Shown one piece after another: positions 1-6,809 of a stretch of DNA of 8,583 nucleotides. This stretch comes from Armatimonadota bacterium (GTDB taxonomy: Bacteria; Armatimonadota; UBA10988). Where the stretch lies: assembly GCA_016183835.1 (NCBI GenBank), contig JACPDV010000078.1:1-8583 (forward strand). The letters are read 5' to 3'. How positions within the stretch are numbered: the first letter of the stretch is position 1; each line of letters opens with the position of its first letter. The translations under genes and the position numbers were made by a program. The notes beneath the pieces were generated by a model, which did no database searches, was not told where the DNA came from, and saw only the letters and a list, made by a program, of their open reading frames with translations.

Positions 1-457
1 ACAACCGCTCCTCGGCCCAGTACCCGGTCAGGAAGTGGCGCGGCAGGTTCACCCCGGCCACCGGCCAGCCGAGCCGCTCGCCCGCCGCCTGGTAGATCAC
101 CGCCAGCGTGATGGGCAGCCCGCGCCGCCGCTCGAGCACCCGCTCCACATAGCTGTTGCGCGGGTGGCCGGAGTCGTCTTCTTCTCCGCGGAAGCCTTCC
201 TCCTCGGCCAGCACGCGGCGCAGCGCCGCCAGCCGGCGGGCGGGGTCCCGCGCGCCCGCCGCGGCGCGGTCGGTGAGGTAGGCCAGGAAGTCCACCTGCC
301 GGCTGACCGCCGCCCGATCCACCGGATCGAGCCCCTCGGGCAGCACCGCCACGAGGTCGAGCAGCGGCGTGTCACCGTCAGCGGCAGCGGCGGCGAAGGC
401 GGGGTGGACGGACACGGCGTCCGCCACCACTTCCGCGCGCCGGTCGAGATGCGTCAT
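1..457 (-). CDS. SirB1-family transglutaminase-like protein (partial, C-terminus outside window)
   Basis: The minus strand reads as one open frame from ATG at 457 to the window edge, giving 152 residues with no stop. Residues 1-90 are helical and Ala/Arg/Leu-rich. Residues 100-142 carry the family core: RNSYVERVLERRRGLPITLA at 100-119, then a hydrophobic helix, then NLPRHFLTGY at 137-146. The pattern NSYL-x2-VL-x-RR-x-G-x-P and the PxHF box are hallmarks of the SirB1/YchA family (Transglut_core2). E. coli SirB1 is about 270 residues, so roughly half is missing. Members are cytoplasmic and poorly characterised. Many combine this fold with C-terminal TPR repeats, which would lie off the edge here. 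The start has only a weak ribosome site (GGGTG, 3 bases upstream), and GTG codons at residues 10-11 are alternatives. The gene diverges from the acetyltransferase gene. The family call rests on motif recognition. Confidence 0.8.
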   Translation of the reverse strand, partial: MTHLDRRAEVVADAVSVHPAFAAAAADGDTPLLDLVAVLPEGLDPVDRAAVSRQVDFLAYLTDRAAAGARDPARRLAALRRVLAEEEGFRGEEDDSGHPRNSYVERVLERRRGLPITLAVIYQAAGERLGWPVAGVNLPRHFLTGYWAEERL

Positions 458-566
458 GGTCACCCGAGGCAACCACCGCCTGCTCGGGCTGTCACTTACA
501 GCACATGCCGGCCGTCGCGGCGGAGGCCCCTCCCGTCTAGTATCGTGACGCCGGGCGGCGGCTGTC

Positions 567-572
567 AAGGAG
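567..572 (+). promoter_or_regulatory. Ribosome binding site of the GNAT gene
   Basis: AAGGAG sits 7 bases before the ATG at 580. It fixes that start against an overlapping frame that also opens upstream. Confidence 0.75.
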
Positions 573-579
573 CGTACCG

Positions 580-1107
580 ATGCCGTCCGGGCCGTGCCTC
601 ACCCGCGCCGCCGGCGCGGACGACATCCCGCGCCTGGCCGAGCTCCACCGCGAGCACCTGGTCTACCACCAGCAGTTCGATCCGCGGTACCACGCGCGGG
701 CCCTGTCCAGTCTGGAGCACGACTACCGGCAGCACCTGCTCGACCCCGGGGCCCGCGTCCACGTGGCCGTCGTCGGGGGTGAAGTCGTGGCCTTCTCCCT
801 CTCGCGCCTCTACGCCGGCGAGCCGCAGCCGCAGCCCGGCTGGTTCGGCCGCCTCCGGCGGCGCCCCGCCTCGGTGGAGGCCCCGAGCTACGGCGTGATC
901 GTGGACTTCTTCGTCGCGGAGAGCCATCGCCGAACCGGCGTCGGCACGCTGCTCCTCCGCGCCGCGCTCGACTGGCTCATCGCCGGCGGCGCGCGCGAAG
1001 CACAGCTCGGGGTGGCCGCCGGCAACCACGCCGGACTCGGGTTCTGGGAAGCGATGGGCTTCGGCGTCTACCGGGTGCAGATGCGCCGCGAGCTCAAGTC
1101 GCCGTAG
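580..1107 (+). CDS. GNAT-family N-acetyltransferase
   Basis: This 175-residue protein is a single-domain GNAT enzyme, expected to transfer an acetyl group from acetyl-CoA to an amine in the cytoplasm. Residues 8-60 form the N-terminal beta strand and helices (TRAAGADDIPRLAELH). Residues 61-110 hold the central strands. Motif A, the acetyl-CoA pyrophosphate loop, is at 115-122 (SHRRTGVG, matching RxxGxG), followed by helix LLLRAALDWL. Motif B is at 143-166 (LGVAAGNHAGLGFWEAMGF), the usual NxxAxxFYExxGF pattern with Trp in place of Tyr. A basic and proline-rich loop at 82-99 interrupts the strands and looks lineage-specific. The ATG at 580 is chosen because AAGGAG lies at 567-572, 7 bases upstream, and the GNAT fold starts at once. 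The substrate cannot be read. The gene stands alone, diverging from the SirB1-like gene and converging on the membrane-protein gene. Confidence 0.9.
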   Translation: MPSGPCLTRAAGADDIPRLAELHREHLVYHQQFDPRYHARALSSLEHDYRQHLLDPGARVHVAVVGGEVVAFSLSRLYAGEPQPQPGWFGRLRRRPASVEAPSYGVIVDFFVAESHRRTGVGTLLLRAALDWLIAGGAREAQLGVAAGNHAGLGFWEAMGFGVYRVQMRRELKSP

Positions 1108-1128
1108 CGACACGCCACCGGCGTATCG
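1108..1128. terminator. Possible bidirectional terminator hairpin between convergent genes
   Basis: CGA-C-ACGCC at 1108-1116 pairs with GGCGT-A-TCG at 1120-1128 around the loop ACC. That is 8 of 9 possible pairs, with one C-A mismatch. It begins directly after the acetyltransferase stop codon and lies in the 54-base gap where two genes converge, so one hairpin could serve both strands. There is no U-tract on either side. It may only be an RNA-end stabilising hairpin. Confidence 0.4.
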
Positions 1129-1161
1129 TCCGGTCCCGCGCCGGGCACGCCGGGAGGTTCC

Positions 1162-3141
1162 TCAGCCGAAGTAGACCACGTAGTTGTAGGTCACGTCCGG
1201 GCGGAACACCGCCACGATGCCCCACACCACACCGGCGGCGAAAAAGTGGCCGATCAGGAGACCCATGAAGAACGGGATGTAGCGCCGGAAGAGCCTGATT
1301 CCGCCGGCCTTGAGCACGGCCACCTTGAACACCCAGACCATCAGCGCCTGCCCCCACAGGGGATGGCCGTAGCTCGCCGCCATCGCGTAGCCCAGTGGGT
1401 GGAACGGGAAGCCGACCACCCGGATCCGCGCCGCCAGCATCCCGAGGGCCAGCACGAATCCCGCCAGCGCCGCGCCCGCCTCGCCGTGGTTGGGCCGCAG
1501 CGGCTGTCCGGTGAGGATCTGCGCCACGGTCAGGTAGCCCATGTTCTGCAGCTTCGCCCGGCCGCCGCCCTCGGCGTAGTCGCAGCCGATGTCGTAGTAC
1601 ACGCTGAGGTGGATCCACACCGCCACCACCAGGCCGAGCACGAAGGCGTAGACCAGGGCCCAGGTCATGTGCCGCCGCGGCGTGCCGGAGTCGTCGGCCA
1701 GGCGGAAGCTCTCGAGCTGCACCGACATCACCGAGTTGGGGTAGTAGCCGCGGGACAGCCAGGTGAAGAAGGCGAGGACCACCAGCGGACGCGCGTCGCC
1801 GCCGACGAGGAACGGCGAGCTGCCGAAGGTGGAGTAGATCAGCTTCTCCTGCTGCCAGAAGGGGAAGAGCCAGACCATCGGCGCGCCCGTCTCGGCGCGA
1901 ATGCGCGTGTAGACCACGGCTACGGCGAAAACCAGGAAGAAGTAGAGCAGCGCCAGCGGCCAGCCCATGCCGGCCTTGAGCACCACATAGAAGATGAACG
2001 CCAGCCCGCCGAAGAGGCCGATGAAGGCCAGGCGATAGCTCATCGGCTCGGCCGAGTCGTTCGTGGACGGCCGCCCGAGGGTGTGCAACCAGACCTCTCT
2101 GAGCACCCCGCGGCCGAGGTAGAGCGCGACCAGCACCAGCGCGATGTAGACGCCCATTGCCTGGCTCTGGTCGTAGGGGAAGGGCGAATAGGGGTCGACG
2201 AAGCCGAGCGCCGTGGCCGCCACCCGGCTGAAGCGCATCATCAGGTAGGTGGACCAGATGGAGAAGGTCACCTCCGTGCTCATCAGATAGCAGAGGCTGA
2301 CCAGCTCGGGGCGGTACGGGATGTCGAGCGGCCGCATCGCGATCCAGGGCCGTGACTCGATGGCCTTGCCGATGTCCCAGCTCCGCCCGAGGGAGGGGAA
2401 GGTGGGGAAGAAGGCGTGGACCATCTGGACCACGTTGTAGAGCACGGGGAGGGCCACGCCGATCCAGAAGAGGTGCGAGCGGAGCATGGAGGCACTGCCC
2501 CCGCCGGCGGCGGGGGCCAGCTCCTGGACGATCTGCATGAGGGGGAAGGTCAGCCGCTCGCGCTCGGTCCACTGTCGCCGGAAGATGGCGCAGAGCGACA
2601 AGAGCACCACGTACATGGCGGCCAGGAAGGCGCCCCAGAGCAAGAGGCCGGGGAGCCACGGCCCCCACGGCACGCCCGGCTGATGCCCGAGGAAGGCGTT
2701 CTTGATCAGCTCGGGATCGCGCGGGCCGAACCAGTGGGGCAGGCGATCCCAGACGGTCTCGAGGTGGTTCTCGGGCGTGGCGTAGTAGTTGGCGCAGACC
2801 ATCGCCGGGAGGAGCATGCGCATCAGCCCGATGCTGCCCAGGAGCGGGGTCAGGCTGAGGATGCTGAAGGCCACCAGCACCTCGGCCCGGGTCAGGGCCA
2901 GGCGCGGGTGGAGCCGGGCGAGGAGCGGATTGAGCGGGAGGAAGAGACAGAGCAGGGCGACGGCCGGGATGACCGGCACGCTCTCGCTGATCTGGACGGC
3001 GTGGCCGTAGAGCTCGGTGGCGCGCATCCAGTACCCGGAGAGCACGACCCCGACGGTGGCCACCAGAAGGGCGCGGAGGGTGAGCCCGGAGCGCTCGGCG
3101 CCCCGGGGCTGATCGGCACCGCCCGCTTCCAACCGCAGCAT
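1162..3141 (-). CDS. Polytopic inner-membrane protein, DUF6785/DUF6784 type
   Basis: This 659-residue protein has about 12-13 hydrophobic membrane segments. The clearest are near 21-41, 56-72, 87-105, 163-186, 222-240, 328-345, 371-388, 392-412, 492-512, 558-575 and 621-646. A large non-membrane loop lies at 118-160. The middle holds FPFWQQEKLIYSTFG (426-440), with charged and polar residues between hydrophobic parts. The C-terminus holds FHPLGYAMAASYG (580-592) and a basic RLFRRYIPFF stretch, a pattern I associate from memory with the uncharacterised DUF6785/DUF6784 family. Its size and topology suggest a transporter, perhaps distantly like OPT-type oligopeptide carriers, but no substrate or energy-coupling motif is visible. 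The ATG at 3141 is supported by TGGAG at 3147-3151, 5 bases upstream. The gene starts 24 bases after the outer-membrane protein gene stops and has no promoter of its own, so the two are probably co-transcribed. A transport or export partnership across both membranes is inference. Confidence 0.8.
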   Translation of the reverse strand: MLRLEAGGADQPRGAERSGLTLRALLVATVGVVLSGYWMRATELYGHAVQISESVPVIPAVALLCLFLPLNPLLARLHPRLALTRAEVLVAFSILSLTPLLGSIGLMRMLLPAMVCANYYATPENHLETVWDRLPHWFGPRDPELIKNAFLGHQPGVPWGPWLPGLLLWGAFLAAMYVVLLSLCAIFRRQWTERERLTFPLMQIVQELAPAAGGGSASMLRSHLFWIGVALPVLYNVVQMVHAFFPTFPSLGRSWDIGKAIESRPWIAMRPLDIPYRPELVSLCYLMSTEVTFSIWSTYLMMRFSRVAATALGFVDPYSPFPYDQSQAMGVYIALVLVALYLGRGVLREVWLHTLGRPSTNDSAEPMSYRLAFIGLFGGLAFIFYVVLKAGMGWPLALLYFFLVFAVAVVYTRIRAETGAPMVWLFPFWQQEKLIYSTFGSSPFLVGGDARPLVVLAFFTWLSRGYYPNSVMSVQLESFRLADDSGTPRRHMTWALVYAFVLGLVVAVWIHLSVYYDIGCDYAEGGGRAKLQNMGYLTVAQILTGQPLRPNHGEAGAALAGFVLALGMLAARIRVVGFPFHPLGYAMAASYGHPLWGQALMVWVFKVAVLKAGGIRLFRRYIPFFMGLLIGHFFAAGVVWGIVAVFRPDVTYNYVVYFG

Positions 3142-3146
3142 CGCCG

Positions 3147-3151
3147 CTCCA
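3147..3151 (-). promoter_or_regulatory. Ribosome binding site of the DUF6785-type gene
   Basis: On the minus strand TGGAG lies 5 bases before the ATG at 3141, inside the 24-base gap after the upstream stop. It supports independent translation initiation within one transcript. Confidence 0.6.
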
Positions 3152-3165
3152 GCGGGGGACGGACC

Positions 3166-5235
3166 TCAGTAGCCCGTGGTGCCCTCGAAGTACCACACGC
3201 TCTCATCGAAACGCGTGCCGGCCACGCCGCCGGGGCTGTTGATGCGCCGGTGCCGGTAGCCGACCCCGAGCCCGAGCCACGAGCGCAGATCGTACCGGGC
3301 GGCCAGGTCGAGGTACGTGTTCTGCACCGGCACCGGGTAGCTCCGGCGCTGCCTGAACTGCTCATAGCGCGCCGATACGTCGACCCGCGGGGTCACGCGC
3401 TGGCGCAGGTCGAAGAGGAACCCGGCCGAGTCCTCGGCGTAGGGGTGCCCCAGTACCATGCCGTCGCGCAGCCAGCGGAGCTGCGGCTGGTTCTGCCCGA
3501 CGTAGGCCCCCCGGCCGGGGATGATGGTGCCTTCGAACCGGTAGCTGGTGCCCGGCAGCGCCCAGGCAGGGGTGTACTGCACGCCGCCGCTCCAGCCGAT
3601 CCGCTGCGGCGTGCGCCCCGCGCGCTTGGGGTTGAAGTCGAACTCGTCGACGAAGAAGCTGCCGTAGGTGGCAAGCTCGCGGCTCCAGCGGTACGAGATG
3701 TTGGCGCTGCCGAGGAAGTTGCCCGAGCCGCCCTTGCTGAACGGCCCCGAGACGAACCGGGCCAGGTAGGCCGGGACGAAGAGGCTGGCGAGCCCCTGGC
3801 CGGCCTTGTCGGTGATCAGCGCGAAGTGCGCGCCGAGGGCGAGCTTGCTGACCGGCAGGTACTCGTAGTTCTGCACGGCGATAAACTTGTCGCTCCCGCC
3901 GTCGCGCATGTAGCCGTTGAGTTGGCTGTAGTCGAACGGGCGGCCGAAGACCTTGTTGTGCCAGTGGTAATAGAGCCCGTCGACCGGGCGGGCGTGGTCG
4001 GACCACAGGAGGCTGTTGAAGCCGGGGTCGAAGCGCGTCGCGAGGCGGCCGACGCGGAGGGTGGCGTGGCGCCCGATGTCGCCCTCCAGGAACCACATCG
4101 GCAGGTCGTCGCGGTCCTGCCAGGGGGTGAGCGATTCGCCGCCCTCGGTGCCGACGGTGAGGCCCGAGCGGAAGTGTTCGGAGTGGCGGAAGAGCAGCGT
4201 GCCGCGGAGCTGGCCCACCGCGTGCGGGTCCCCGGTCTGCACCCGTCCCGCCGCCTGCCCGGTCAGCACCCAGGCCTGGTGCCCGCCGCCCCGCTCGCGG
4301 AGCGCGGCATCCACCTCCCGCATGGGGAAGCCGCGCGCTTCCAGCTCGGCTCCGTAGGTGTCCAACGCCCGGTGCAGGCGGGCGGCGTCGGCGGGCTCGA
4401 TAGCGTCACGCCAAGTGCGCGTCAGCCCGCTCAAATGGCTGAGCGTGGTCTCCAGGAAGTCGACGATCTGCTTCCGCGTGTAGACCGCCTGCGCCGGCCC
4501 GGCGAACTGCCGGTAGGACGCCTGCGGGATCACGCCGCGTGCCGCGAGACTGGCCAGCAGGGGGTAGATGGGGTCGTCCGCCGGGACGAGGGTCTCCTGG
4601 TCGCGCGTCTCGCGCTTGGGCCCTTGGGGCTTGGCCGCGGGCACGGTCGTGTCGAGCGCCGCCGCCGCGGCAGCCGCGAAGGTGATCCGGTCGCCCGGGT
4701 TCAGCACGTTGTCCCCGCGGCCCTTCCAGGTGGCGGCCCAGCAGCCCGGCTGCCCGGCGTCCGGCCACTCGAGATCGGCGACCACTTGGCCCGCGCGGAC
4801 AGCGGCCGCGCCGGCGCCGGGCATGGGCGGCTGGGCCAGCCTCACCACGGCCCGCTCGCCGGCCACCTCGATCACCGTGCCGGCCCCGCCGCTCCCGGCG
4901 CTCACCGCCAACGGCGCCGGGCTGGTGGCGGGTCCGCCGGCCGACAGCTCGACCCGGTCGCCCACGGTGCGCCGCACCGCGGCGTCCCAGCGGACCACCT
5001 GCGTGACCGCCTCGAGGCCGTTGACGCGCACCAGCACCAGCTCGACCTGCCCGCCGGCGGCATCCAGCCGGAGCGGCGGCCGCCACGGCACAGGTTCGGC
5101 CAGGCGCCACGTCAGCGTGGTGGGTGCGCTCTCAATGAGCACCGCGGAGACAGCCCGCCCGGGGCTCTGCGGCAACAGGAGTCCGACCGCCAGGACTGCC
5201 CCCCACCAGCGTTGCCAAGAGCCGAAACGCGGCAT
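3166..5235 (-). CDS. Secreted SLH/Wzi-like outer-membrane beta-barrel protein
   Basis: The protein has 689 residues from the ATG at 5235. Residues 1-31 form a signal peptide: a basic start, hydrophobic core WWGAVLAVGLLL and likely cleavage after AVSA. Residues 32-190 are beta-rich. Residues 191-216 are an Ala/Pro/charged linker. Residues 218-262 resemble one divergent SLH motif (DDPIYPLLASLAARGVIP, then VYTRKQIVDFL). Residues 263-315 are helical. From about 320 to the end, alternating aromatic strands and Gly/Asp turns look like a barrel, with GDIGRHATLRVGR and GFNSLLWSDHARPVDGLYYH recalling the capsule-assembly Wzi family. The last residue is Tyr, as in barrels inserted by the Bam machinery. 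In other bacteria Wzi anchors surface polysaccharide and SLH motifs bind cell-wall polymer. Both roles are inferred here. The ATG at 5235 is preferred over ATG 5250 and over TTG 5292, which is the -35 box of the promoter. GGGAG at 5244-5248 precedes it by 8 bases. Confidence 0.8.
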   Translation of the reverse strand: MPRFGSWQRWWGAVLAVGLLLPQSPGRAVSAVLIESAPTTLTWRLAEPVPWRPPLRLDAAGGQVELVLVRVNGLEAVTQVVRWDAAVRRTVGDRVELSAGGPATSPAPLAVSAGSGGAGTVIEVAGERAVVRLAQPPMPGAGAAAVRAGQVVADLEWPDAGQPGCWAATWKGRGDNVLNPGDRITFAAAAAAALDTTVPAAKPQGPKRETRDQETLVPADDPIYPLLASLAARGVIPQASYRQFAGPAQAVYTRKQIVDFLETTLSHLSGLTRTWRDAIEPADAARLHRALDTYGAELEARGFPMREVDAALRERGGGHQAWVLTGQAAGRVQTGDPHAVGQLRGTLLFRHSEHFRSGLTVGTEGGESLTPWQDRDDLPMWFLEGDIGRHATLRVGRLATRFDPGFNSLLWSDHARPVDGLYYHWHNKVFGRPFDYSQLNGYMRDGGSDKFIAVQNYEYLPVSKLALGAHFALITDKAGQGLASLFVPAYLARFVSGPFSKGGSGNFLGSANISYRWSRELATYGSFFVDEFDFNPKRAGRTPQRIGWSGGVQYTPAWALPGTSYRFEGTIIPGRGAYVGQNQPQLRWLRDGMVLGHPYAEDSAGFLFDLRQRVTPRVDVSARYEQFRQRRSYPVPVQNTYLDLAARYDLRSWLGLGVGYRHRRINSPGGVAGTRFDESVWYFEGTTGY

Positions 5236-5243
5236 CGGCCGTG

Positions 5244-5248
5244 CTCCC
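5244..5248 (-). promoter_or_regulatory. Ribosome binding site deciding the start of the Wzi-like gene
   Basis: GGGAG on the minus strand lies 8 bases before the ATG at 5235. It overlaps the codons just after the competing ATG at 5250, which has no such site and would leave almost no 5' leader. Confidence 0.65.
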
Positions 5249-5262
5249 ATGCGAGTGCGCGG

Positions 5263-5292
5263 AGTATACCACCGGCCCGAATCGAGCGTCAA
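5263..5292 (-). promoter_or_regulatory. Sigma70-type promoter of the Wzi-like/DUF6785 operon
   Basis: On the minus strand the -35 box TTGACG (5287-5292) is followed by an 18-base spacer and the -10 box TATACT (5263-5268). Each matches the consensus at 5 of 6 positions. The predicted transcript starts near 5256, about 20 bases before the ATG at 5235. The -35 lies 23 bases past the stop codon of the upstream same-strand DUF512 gene, so the operon need not depend on readthrough. Confidence 0.75.
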
Positions 5293-5293
5293 C

Positions 5294-5309
5294 CGGGCGG
5301 CCCGGCCCG
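5294..5309 (-). other. GC-rich inverted repeat after the DUF512 gene
   Basis: CGGGC at 5294-5298 and GCCCG at 5305-5309 form a 5-bp perfect inverted repeat with a 6-base loop. It starts 6 bases after the DUF512 stop and directly before the next promoter. It could end the DUF512 transcript or pause polymerase. No U-tract follows, and such repeats are common in DNA this rich in G and C. Confidence 0.3.
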
Positions 5310-5315
5310 CGCCGC

Positions 5316-6662
5316 TCAGCGACCGCCCCGGAGCACCGCCACCACCTCCGCGGGCGTGGCGCAGGCCCCCACCGGAATGCCGAGCCGCGCGGCCAGATCG
5401 TGCGGCGTGAGGTCGTCGAGCAGGACCCCCTCGTCGTTCAGCGCTCGCGCGGGAAGGATCACCCGGTCGAACGGCGGCCGGCCGGCGAGTGCGGCGAGCA
5501 TGTCCCGGCCGCAGAGCAATCCGGCGCAGCTCACGTTGCCGCCGAACAGCTCGTTGCGGACCGGGATCAGCTCGAGGTCGACACTCTCTATCCCGCGCAG
5601 CGCGGCGGCGAAGTCGGCGAGGAGGGTCGCGCCGTAGCCGCCGGTGAGCACCGCCACGCGCTGCTTCGGCAGCTTGTGGGGCAGCCGCCGGAGAGCCTCG
5701 GCCACCTGGTCGAGCAGGAGCCGGGAGGGCCCGATGCCGTTCTCGATCTGGGCGAAACCGTCGTAGTACGCCGCCGGCGGGAGTGGCAGAGACGCGTTCA
5801 GGTACTGCTCGTCGGCGGCGTAGACGAACCCATCGCCACGGGAGCCAAGCCGGGCGCGCTGGGCGTCCACTTGATCAAGCGTCGCCGCGGCCTCGGCGGC
5901 GGTCATGGGTCGCATCAGCGGGTGCGCCTGGAACCGGGTGAGGCCCACGGGCACCACGCCGATGGTCTGCACCGCCGGGCGGAGCCGGGCCACGTCACCG
6001 ATGGTGCGATCGAGCTCCGCGGCGTCGTTGAGGCCGGGACAGACCACGATCTGGGTGTGGCACTCGATGCCGGCCGCGCAGAGCCGGACGAGGTAGTCCC
6101 AGCCGGCGTCGGCCTTCTGGTTGTCGAGGAGCTGGCGCCGCAGGGCAGGGTCGCTGGCGTGGACCGAGACGTAGAGGGGCGACAGGCGCTGGGCCACGAT
6201 GCGCTCGAAATGCGCTTCGGTCAGGTTGGTGAGGGTGGTGAAGTTTCCGTGGAGGAAGCTGAGGCGGTAGTCGTCGTCCTTGACGTAGACGGTGGGCCGG
6301 AGGCCGACCGGGGCCTGGAGGACGAAGCAGAAGAGGCAGCCGTTGTTGCAGGTGCGGAGGGGCACGAACAGCTCGTCGGCGAAGGTCAGGCCCAGGTCTT
6401 CGGCGGGGTCCTTCTGGAACGCGCACGCCAGGGTCTCGCCGCCGGCGGTCTCGAAGACCAGCTCGAGCTCCTCGGCGGCGGTCCAGAGCTGATAGTCGAT
6501 CACGTCGCGGGGCGGCTCGCCGTTGATGCGGGCCAGGCGGTCGCCCGGGCGCACGCCGAGCTGGTCGGCGATGCTCCCCGGCTCGACCCCGGCGATCTGC
6601 GCCCGGGGCTCACGGACCCGCATCGGACCATCGATGGTGACCACGGCTGCGGGGCTGCTCAT
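5316..6662 (-). CDS. DUF512-family PDZ/radical SAM protein
   Basis: This 448-residue cytoplasmic protein has the full DUF512 architecture. Residues 20-75 are a PDZ-like domain (AGVEPGSIADQLGVRPGDRL, then INGEPP). The radical SAM centre is CNNGCLFC at 105-112, an exact CX3CX2C, with Cys105, 109 and 112 ready to hold a 4Fe-4S cluster. The family signature KDDDYRLSFLHGNFTTLTNL follows at 128-147. The barrel runs to about 240 and includes SVHASDPALRRQLL. The DUF512 domain fills the rest, with LFGGNVSCAGLLCG at 372-385 contributing Cys379 and Cys384 as possible extra ligands. The family reaction is not established. The ATG at 6662 has no good ribosome site. ATG 6623 is an alternative start closer to the PDZ domain. 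Nothing upstream of 6662 looks family-like. It diverges from rimP-nusA-ylxR and ends 80 bases before the Wzi-like gene starts. Confidence 0.92.
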   Translation of the reverse strand: MSSPAAVVTIDGPMRVREPRAQIAGVEPGSIADQLGVRPGDRLARINGEPPRDVIDYQLWTAAEELELVFETAGGETLACAFQKDPAEDLGLTFADELFVPLRTCNNGCLFCFVLQAPVGLRPTVYVKDDDYRLSFLHGNFTTLTNLTEAHFERIVAQRLSPLYVSVHASDPALRRQLLDNQKADAGWDYLVRLCAAGIECHTQIVVCPGLNDAAELDRTIGDVARLRPAVQTIGVVPVGLTRFQAHPLMRPMTAAEAAATLDQVDAQRARLGSRGDGFVYAADEQYLNASLPLPPAAYYDGFAQIENGIGPSRLLLDQVAEALRRLPHKLPKQRVAVLTGGYGATLLADFAAALRGIESVDLELIPVRNELFGGNVSCAGLLCGRDMLAALAGRPPFDRVILPARALNDEGVLLDDLTPHDLAARLGIPVGACATPAEVVAVLRGGR

Positions 6663-6713
6663 GAGGCGCTGGAAACCGTTCCCGAGCGCCGTTGTGGAGC
6701 CCGGGCCGGGGTC

Positions 6714-6742
6714 ATTATGCCGGTGTGTCGGGCAGCGGGCAA
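6714..6742 (-). promoter_or_regulatory. Promoter of the DUF512 gene
   Basis: On the minus strand TTGCCC (6737-6742) is separated by 17 bases from CATAAT (6714-6719), which matches the -10 consensus at 5 of 6 positions. Transcription would start near 6707 and leave about 45 bases before the ATG at 6662. Confidence 0.6.
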
Positions 6743-6772
6743 GCCCCGGGTGCGCCGGGTGGCGCGCTTGCC
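6738..6772. repeat. Inverted repeat holding both divergent -35 boxes
   Basis: GGCAAGC at 6738-6744 is the perfect reverse complement of GCTTGCC at 6766-6772, and each arm contains most of one -35 box. Between them lies a second perfect repeat, GCGCC at 6752-6756 and GGCGC at 6761-6765. The symmetry could be a shared operator, or could simply reflect two promoters both using TTGCC. Confidence 0.45.
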
Positions 6773-6796
6773 ACGGCCCCCGCGCTGTGCTATAAT
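6768..6796 (+). promoter_or_regulatory. Strong sigma70-type promoter of rimP-nusA-ylxR
   Basis: TTGCCA (6768-6773), a 17-base spacer and a perfect TATAAT (6791-6796) match the consensus at 11 of 12 positions. An extended -10 TG at 6788-6789 is also present. Transcription would start near 6803, leaving a leader of about 67 bases before the rimP start. Confidence 0.85.
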
Positions 6797-6809
6797 CGCC
6801 GGCAGCAAG

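Noticed and set aside
538..543. TAGTAT as a -10 box for the acetyltransferase gene
   Set aside because: It is placed plausibly for a start near 550, but matches only 4 of 6 consensus positions and no -35-like hexamer lies 16-18 bases upstream. No convincing promoter was found on either strand of the 458-579 gap.
1134..1155. TCCCG...CGGGA inverted repeat as a second terminator in the convergent gap
   Set aside because: The stem has only 5 pairs, the inside does not pair well and there is no U-tract. The hairpin at 1108-1128 is better.
1246..2355. A 369-codon plus-strand frame opposite the DUF6785-type gene
   Set aside because: The hydrophilic His/Glu/Arg-rich translation is the mirror of membrane-segment codons on the other strand. 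There is no ribosome site or recognisable family.
1094..3196. A 700-codon minus-strand frame overlapping the DUF6785-type gene in another phase
   Set aside because: The translation is Arg/Pro/His-rich with no membrane segments. The frame at 1162-3141 has coherent hydrophobic helices, a good ribosome site and family-like motifs.
2416..5637. A very long plus-strand open frame (1073 codons) opposite the Wzi-like and membrane-protein genes
   Set aside because: It is rich in Arg, Gly, Glu, His and Pro with no domain-like pattern. It runs antisense to two genes with clear signal peptide, barrel and membrane features, and long antisense frames are expected in DNA this rich in G and C.
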